DNA from: Kiritimatiellia bacterium
GTDB lineage: Bacteria; Verrucomicrobiota; Kiritimatiellia; CAIQIC01; JAGNIJ01
Reading direction: 5' to 3'
Assembly (NCBI GenBank): GCA_018001225.1
Contig: JAGNIJ010000001.1
Span: 1 to 64,000 of the forward strand
Length of the DNA stretch: 64,000 nucleotides
Shown here: one piece after another, positions 60,437 through 64,000 of the stretch
How the letters are laid out: every line of letters starts with the position of its first letter
Numbering within the stretch: the first letter of the stretch is position 1
The notes under the pieces: model-generated
Databases searched by the model: none
What the model was told of the DNA's origin: nothing
What the model saw: the letters and a program-made list of their open reading frames with translations, nothing else
Position numbers and translations under genes: made by a program

Positions 60437-62560
60437 ATGCTTCTATTACTATTAGTTCTTGGCGCGTGCCTGCTGACGGCCTTTTGTTTCCTTATCTGGC
60501 GGGTTGTTTCCCTGGAAAAAGCCTATGCCTGGGATCCAAACTCTCACGACAAAATGGCCTGCTACGCCCTTGACATGCTGCAGCAGTTGAACCCGAAAAG
60601 CCTTTTCGGCTGGGTGCTCGACCTGAGTCGGAAACACCCGGCGGAGACCTTTAGGAATGCCATCGAGATGCAGATCCGGCGGGGCACGATCGACGAGGAT
60701 ATGAACTCGATTATCCTTGTCGAAATACCGAAGTTCCGTGGTGTCAACGGGGCGTATCATTTCTACAATCCTGATCCTAACAATCCTAACCCCAAAAAGG
60801 GATTGAGTGACTCGGACTGGGGTACAAAACTATTAGGTGATATATCTGGTTGCGAAGTGCCCATGCCAAGCGCGCTAGAGCGGGCGACCTTCCGTGCTGC
60901 GAAAGCCGACCCAGGCTGGAACATGCGTGGACTTATCAATCGGAACTGGCATTTGGACAATGAGGGGCGCAACTACACCATATTGGACGCCGTCCTCTAT
61001 CTGGAGTGGGGGTACTCTCACCTGGCGTTTTACGCCATCGGAAGAGTTCTCCACTTGCTCCAGGACATGGCGGTGCCGGCTCACACACGAAACGACTCGC
61101 ATTCCGGGGAGTGCGGCGATTCGAAGGACCCGTTGGAGCAGTACGCCGCTAAAGAGGATGGTAACTACGAGATTTGGGACTTTCGCCCCGCCCGGAAGTA
61201 TCCTTCCGGCGCCTCAGATATATTCTGGCAGGCCATCGAATCCTATGGATCCCATAAAAAGGCACAGCCCGCAGCGCTTTTCGTTGAACTGGCCAAGTGG
61301 TCCAACAGTGAATTCTACAGCCACAGCACGATCCCTGGCAATGGCGACTCCCATGACCCGAACGATCCAAGCAGGAAGCTTCTCCGGGGCGACAAAAGGG
61401 TGGACTGGAAAAAGTGCAGTCCGAACCCTGCGGCGCTCTGGCGGGTGCTGCGCAAGTTCGGCGACGGCCTCGAACATGCCTTCCGCCAGATGTTCCCGCA
61501 GGCTCCTGCGCAGTGGCAGCACGGCCAGCAGCTTGGCCAGAACATCCTTACAATTTGCGCTGGTGAAAACGGCGGCATTGCCGAATTGCGAAAAGCACTA
61601 GTCCTTATTCAAAGCACCTATTCTAGCTACATCAGAATCTACTTCGAAAGGGAATACGACTCCGGGGTCTGGAGGCCCGAAGACAGCCATCGTGCTGAGG
61701 GTCCATTGTTGGACAAAGGCCTAATGCACCGCTGCGCGTTCTTCTCTAGGCTGTATAAGTCGCTGGACATCAACCGTCTGTTGCAGCTTGCCGAGAGCCA
61801 GACGAGTGTCGACCAAGTGATTATGCAGTGGGTGGACACAATCCCCGAGGAGGGAATCCTATACGGCTATAATAATCTACATGGACCGTGCGCTCTCTCC
61901 GAAAACCAGATCCAAGAGCAATACCTTCAGACTGAGTCGACGGCTGTAGCCTACTGTGCTCACATGCTGAACAACTGGTTTGAACAAGCTTTTCGCCCCG
62001 GCCAAGGGCGCGGGCTTGGAATATGGCTTAACAAGTACTTCGCGCCAAGCGAGCGTCCCGGGATCGAGGTGCTTCGAGCGCCTTCGAACGACGAGACTCT
62101 GAAAGCCGACGTCGGGGCGGTAATTGGCGTGGCCAACCACCTGCCGGTGCCTTTGCCCCTGACCATCGAGATCGAATTGGTCAAGGACGGAACCGACAAA
62201 GAGTTATGGGAGAACGGACTGTCGCTGGACGTAATGACATTGAATTCAACGACCGCATCTATGGGGGGCGGTGGGTCGTCATCAGAGGCCAGTAATTCTC
62301 AAGTGTTTTTTGCTCCCGAGTCACAGGAAACACTAGTCTTTTCACAGGACTGCCCAAAGCAGGAGTTCCAAACGCAGGAGGTTAGTCCGTACAACCGCGC
62401 GACTCTCACAGGATTTCGCGTTCCCTCGTCTGGCAACCAAGGCGGCATCACTCGGGAGCAGGAGGCCAGTCTGAAGAAACTTGAACTACTGCCCAAGGGC
62501 GGGGGTGACAATCAGTTTCATGCATTCCTGATCCACCTAAAACCGAACGGTCAGAAATGA
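60437..62560 (+). CDS. Predicted zinc-dependent phospholipase C-fold exported protein
   Basis: A 707-residue product. The N-terminus is hydrophobic and ends EKAYA, so signal peptidase cleavage would leave Trp32 as the mature first residue, as in zinc phospholipase C and S1/P1 nuclease-fold enzymes, where the N-terminal Trp binds metal. The segment around HDKMACYALDM (His37) matches the first metal helix. AFYAIGRVLHLLQDMAVPAH gives His206, Asp210 and His216 with the H-x3-D-x5-H spacing of Bacillus cereus PLC (His118, Asp122, His128), and DPLEQYA supplies Glu234. The remaining 450 residues are unassigned, ending with a beta domain (LPLTIEIELVKDGTDKELWE). Lower GC than most neighbours. Activity is inferred, not proven. 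Confidence 0.75.
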   Translation: MLLLLLVLGACLLTAFCFLIWRVVSLEKAYAWDPNSHDKMACYALDMLQQLNPKSLFGWVLDLSRKHPAETFRNAIEMQIRRGTIDEDMNSIILVEIPKFRGVNGAYHFYNPDPNNPNPKKGLSDSDWGTKLLGDISGCEVPMPSALERATFRAAKADPGWNMRGLINRNWHLDNEGRNYTILDAVLYLEWGYSHLAFYAIGRVLHLLQDMAVPAHTRNDSHSGECGDSKDPLEQYAAKEDGNYEIWDFRPARKYPSGASDIFWQAIESYGSHKKAQPAALFVELAKWSNSEFYSHSTIPGNGDSHDPNDPSRKLLRGDKRVDWKKCSPNPAALWRVLRKFGDGLEHAFRQMFPQAPAQWQHGQQLGQNILTICAGENGGIAELRKALVLIQSTYSSYIRIYFEREYDSGVWRPEDSHRAEGPLLDKGLMHRCAFFSRLYKSLDINRLLQLAESQTSVDQVIMQWVDTIPEEGILYGYNNLHGPCALSENQIQEQYLQTESTAVAYCAHMLNNWFEQAFRPGQGRGLGIWLNKYFAPSERPGIEVLRAPSNDETLKADVGAVIGVANHLPVPLPLTIEIELVKDGTDKELWENGLSLDVMTLNSTTASMGGGGSSSEASNSQVFFAPESQETLVFSQDCPKQEFQTQEVSPYNRATLTGFRVPSSGNQGGITREQEASLKKLELLPKGGGDNQFHAFLIHLKPNGQK

Positions 62561-62587
62561 AGCCCGGGGGAGCTAAGGCACTGGCCT

Positions 62588-62902
62588 ATGATTAAATGCT
62601 TTGTAATTGAAGGCGAAAGCATGCGTCCTGCCCTGCGGGAGGGCGATGTCATCGTGGCTTGTGGTCTGAAACGGCATCCTCGGGTGGGGGAGGTGCTCGT
62701 CTTTCGGGCTCCATTGGACGGCCGGGTGGTCGTCCACCGAGTGGCGCATGCGCTTGACAGTGCGGTGGTAACCCGTGGCGATGCCAATGCTTATGCCGAT
62801 CCACACGTGATTGATCTCGATCAGATAATTGGTGTTGTAAAGCTGGCGATTCCCTGGTTGGGCCGCTTCTTATACCCGCTTCGCAAGGTTCGCCCGGCAT
62901 GA
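62588..62902 (+). CDS. S24/S26-family peptidase resembling ER/archaeal-type signal peptidase
   Basis: A 104-residue product with the signal peptidase core: EGESMRPALREGD with the nucleophile Ser11, VVVHRVAH with His50 replacing the bacterial Lys (as in SipW/archaeal/ER enzymes), and VTRGDANAYAD with the GD-N/D box near residue 64. There is no N-terminal membrane helix; a hydrophobic stretch near the C-terminus (VVKLAIPWLGRFLYPL) may anchor it. It starts at ATG 62588 with AAGG 9 nt upstream and overlaps the next gene by 4 bp. In context it may process a neighbour. Confidence 0.82.
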   Translation: MIKCFVIEGESMRPALREGDVIVACGLKRHPRVGEVLVFRAPLDGRVVVHRVAHALDSAVVTRGDANAYADPHVIDLDQIIGVVKLAIPWLGRFLYPLRKVRPA

Positions 62903-63426
62903 CAAAACCGTCCAACTGCCCGCTCTGTGGCGCCGAACTGAACGAGGGTTCAACAGTCTGCGATTTCTGCGGCCTTCCAGTTGTCACAGAGACTATCGAT
63001 ACTAAGTGGACAGAGGGGGTGTCCGCCCCCATGCCGCCGGCGCTCCACACGGGAGTCGCCAGTTCTGTCGATCAATCCTTCTCGCCCCGCGTGGCGGACC
63101 GATCCCTCGGGCCCCCCAAGACTTCGCCTGCGGCCGGATTGTCGTCATGTTGTGCTGGCTGCGGTGCGTCGTTGTCGCCCGGGGCCCGCTTCTGTCCTTC
63201 GTGCGGTAATCCGATAGCGGTCATAATAGCCACCGCCGGCATAAATTGTGTATTCTGCGGCAGATCTGTTAAGGCCGCCAGCAAGTTCTGTTCCGAATGT
63301 GGGCGTCCGGTCGAACGCAAGGATCGGCCACAAATCTGCTCGCAGTGCGGGCAGCCGATCAAGACAGGGGCCAAGTTCTGCGGTGCCTGCGGGGCGCCGG
63401 TCGCCGGGGGCAAGGGCAAGGAATGA
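62899..63426 (+). CDS. Multi-zinc-ribbon protein
   Basis: A 175-residue soluble protein with four double-Cys zinc ribbons: NCPLCGAEL with VCDFCG, CCAGCGASLSPGARFCPSCG, NCVFCGRSVKAASKFCSECG and CSQCGQPIKTGAKFCGACGA. A Pro/Ser-rich linker lies between the first and the rest. The pattern [FC]-C-x-x-C-G is the 'DZANK/zinc_ribbon_2' type seen in scaffold-like or membrane-linked proteins. It starts at ATGA overlapping the peptidase stop, so expression is coupled. Confidence 0.85.
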   Translation: MTKPSNCPLCGAELNEGSTVCDFCGLPVVTETIDTKWTEGVSAPMPPALHTGVASSVDQSFSPRVADRSLGPPKTSPAAGLSSCCAGCGASLSPGARFCPSCGNPIAVIIATAGINCVFCGRSVKAASKFCSECGRPVERKDRPQICSQCGQPIKTGAKFCGACGAPVAGGKGKE

Positions 63427-63436
63427 AAGAGGAAGA

Positions 63437-63928
63437 ATGACGGCGAAGTTTTGCAAGCAGTGCGGGGCGCCGCTGAATACCGGCGCGGCTTTTTGCGGCG
63501 GGTGCGGGGCCCGGTTCGAGGCGCCGGCGCCGGCCATGTCGTCGCCGTGGGCCGGCGGCGCGAGCCGTCCCGCCATGGCCTCGCCGTTCGAAAGCGCCGG
63601 GGCGGCAGGACGGGGCGCGGCCCGCGCGGTATCGGCCGCGGCGCAGATATTCAAGGGCGGCGGGGCCATGAAAGGGCTGGCGCCGCCCCGCTGGAACGTC
63701 GTGGTGGGCGAGACCCTGCCGTCGCCCATGGACTTGCTGAAGGCGAAGGCCGGGGAGATCCTGCGCGGGCCCGTCCGGAAACTGGCGGACGCCGCCCGGC
63801 AGGCCGTGTCCGCGCCGGCACCTGCTTCGCCCGCCCCGCGCGCGGCGGGTTCCTTTTGCGCCGGCTGCGGGGCCGCTTTGAAGCCGGGCGCACGGTTTTG
63901 CGGGCATTGCGGGAACCGTTTGGCGTAA
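63437..63928 (+). CDS. Zinc-ribbon protein with ribbons at both ends
   Basis: A 163-residue protein with ribbons at the N-terminus (FCKQCGAPLNTGAAFCGGCG) and C-terminus (FCAGCGAALKPGARFCGHCG). The Ala/Gly/Pro-rich middle contains a helix with LPSPMDLLKAKAGEILRGPV. It resembles the ribbon of the RDD protein and the fourth ribbon of its neighbour, which suggests duplication within the operon. GAGGAAGA precedes ATG 63437; the open frame begins earlier but across the previous gene. Confidence 0.82.
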   Translation: MTAKFCKQCGAPLNTGAAFCGGCGARFEAPAPAMSSPWAGGASRPAMASPFESAGAAGRGAARAVSAAAQIFKGGGAMKGLAPPRWNVVVGETLPSPMDLLKAKAGEILRGPVRKLADAARQAVSAPAPASPAPRAAGSFCAGCGAALKPGARFCGHCGNRLA

Positions 63929-63970
63929 TATCAGGCAAGATGTATATCGAGCTTACAAGAAAGGAATGAT

Positions 63971-64000
63971 ATGGACCCGGTAACCATGGTCATCATAGCA
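63971..64000 (+). CDS. Start of a further gene, cut by the right edge
   Basis: ATG 63971 follows AAGGA (63961-63965) by 5 nt and opens MDPVTMVIIA, a hydrophobic start, so a membrane or exported protein is likely. Only ten codons are visible. It lies 42 bp after the zinc-ribbon gene and is probably the next gene of the operon. Confidence 0.45.
   Translation, partial: MDPVTMVIIA

Overview
The window is a GC-rich bacterial chromosome segment with dense coding on both strands. It holds about 53 supported protein genes, one tRNA-Ser, and many intergenic palindromes. I infer a member of the PVC superphylum (Verrucomicrobiota, most like Kiritimatiellota). The grounds are a large secreted protein with cadherin-like/putative-Ig repeats and an acidic 'DQDGDTALTWQEYV'-type C-terminal segment, a pseudopilin with the [10 protein letters not shown] signature, zinc-ribbon and GYF-type membrane proteins, an ExbB/MotA-like topology protein, and composite palindromic repeats. 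No rRNA or other phylogenetic marker beyond EF-G, DnaE and GlyRS is present, so the assignment is an inference.

Layout. 1-6251 (minus): a TetR-regulated tripartite efflux operon (tetR, tolC-like, HlyD-like adaptor, RND pump). A well-formed sigma70-type promoter overlaps a candidate operator, and the pump runs off the left edge. 6262-11428 (minus): housekeeping pairs with 4-bp overlaps, namely exonuclease III, RNase PH and glycyl-tRNA synthetase, then 6-phosphogluconolactonase and glucose-6-phosphate dehydrogenase. 11544-17203: a lipoprotein, a GYF/coiled-coil protein, an ArgA-like GNAT, a PAS protein, a Nif3-like protein and a YgeY-like M20 hydrolase. 17252-21524: serine/glycine catabolism, with L-serine dehydratase divergent from the two-subunit glycine decarboxylase gcvPA/gcvPB. 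21652-25158 (minus): an unknown exported protein, a methyltransferase, RsmB and a small protein.

25264-40132: surface and envelope functions. These include a 1766-residue secreted Ig-repeat/endonuclease-fold protein, a 3D-domain lipoprotein, a KTSC protein, an RRM protein, an LCP-family protein, a hybrid histidine kinase with a degraded ATPase domain, an outer-membrane barrel, and a starch-binding-module protein broken by a G7 frameshift, followed by a pseudopilin. 40204-44426 (minus): an operon of SUMF-like, LpxL-like, a RluD-TatD fusion and TcdA. 44541-52232: a four-TM/coiled-coil protein, a small conserved protein, EF-G and DnaE. 52249-57627: a TPR lipoprotein, YjbQ, a small lipoprotein, a secreted protein ending in a pseudopilin-like segment, and tRNA-Ser(GGA).

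57958-64000 (plus): an accessory run. After a lipoprotein comes a tightly spaced operon: zinc-ribbon/RDD membrane protein, unknown exported protein of mosaic composition, a predicted zinc-dependent phospholipase C-fold protein, an S26-type signal-peptidase-like protein, two zinc-ribbon proteins, and the start of another gene at the right edge. It is the best candidate here for an undescribed system: a secreted lipase-fold enzyme packaged with a peptidase and zinc-ribbon membrane-associated partners.
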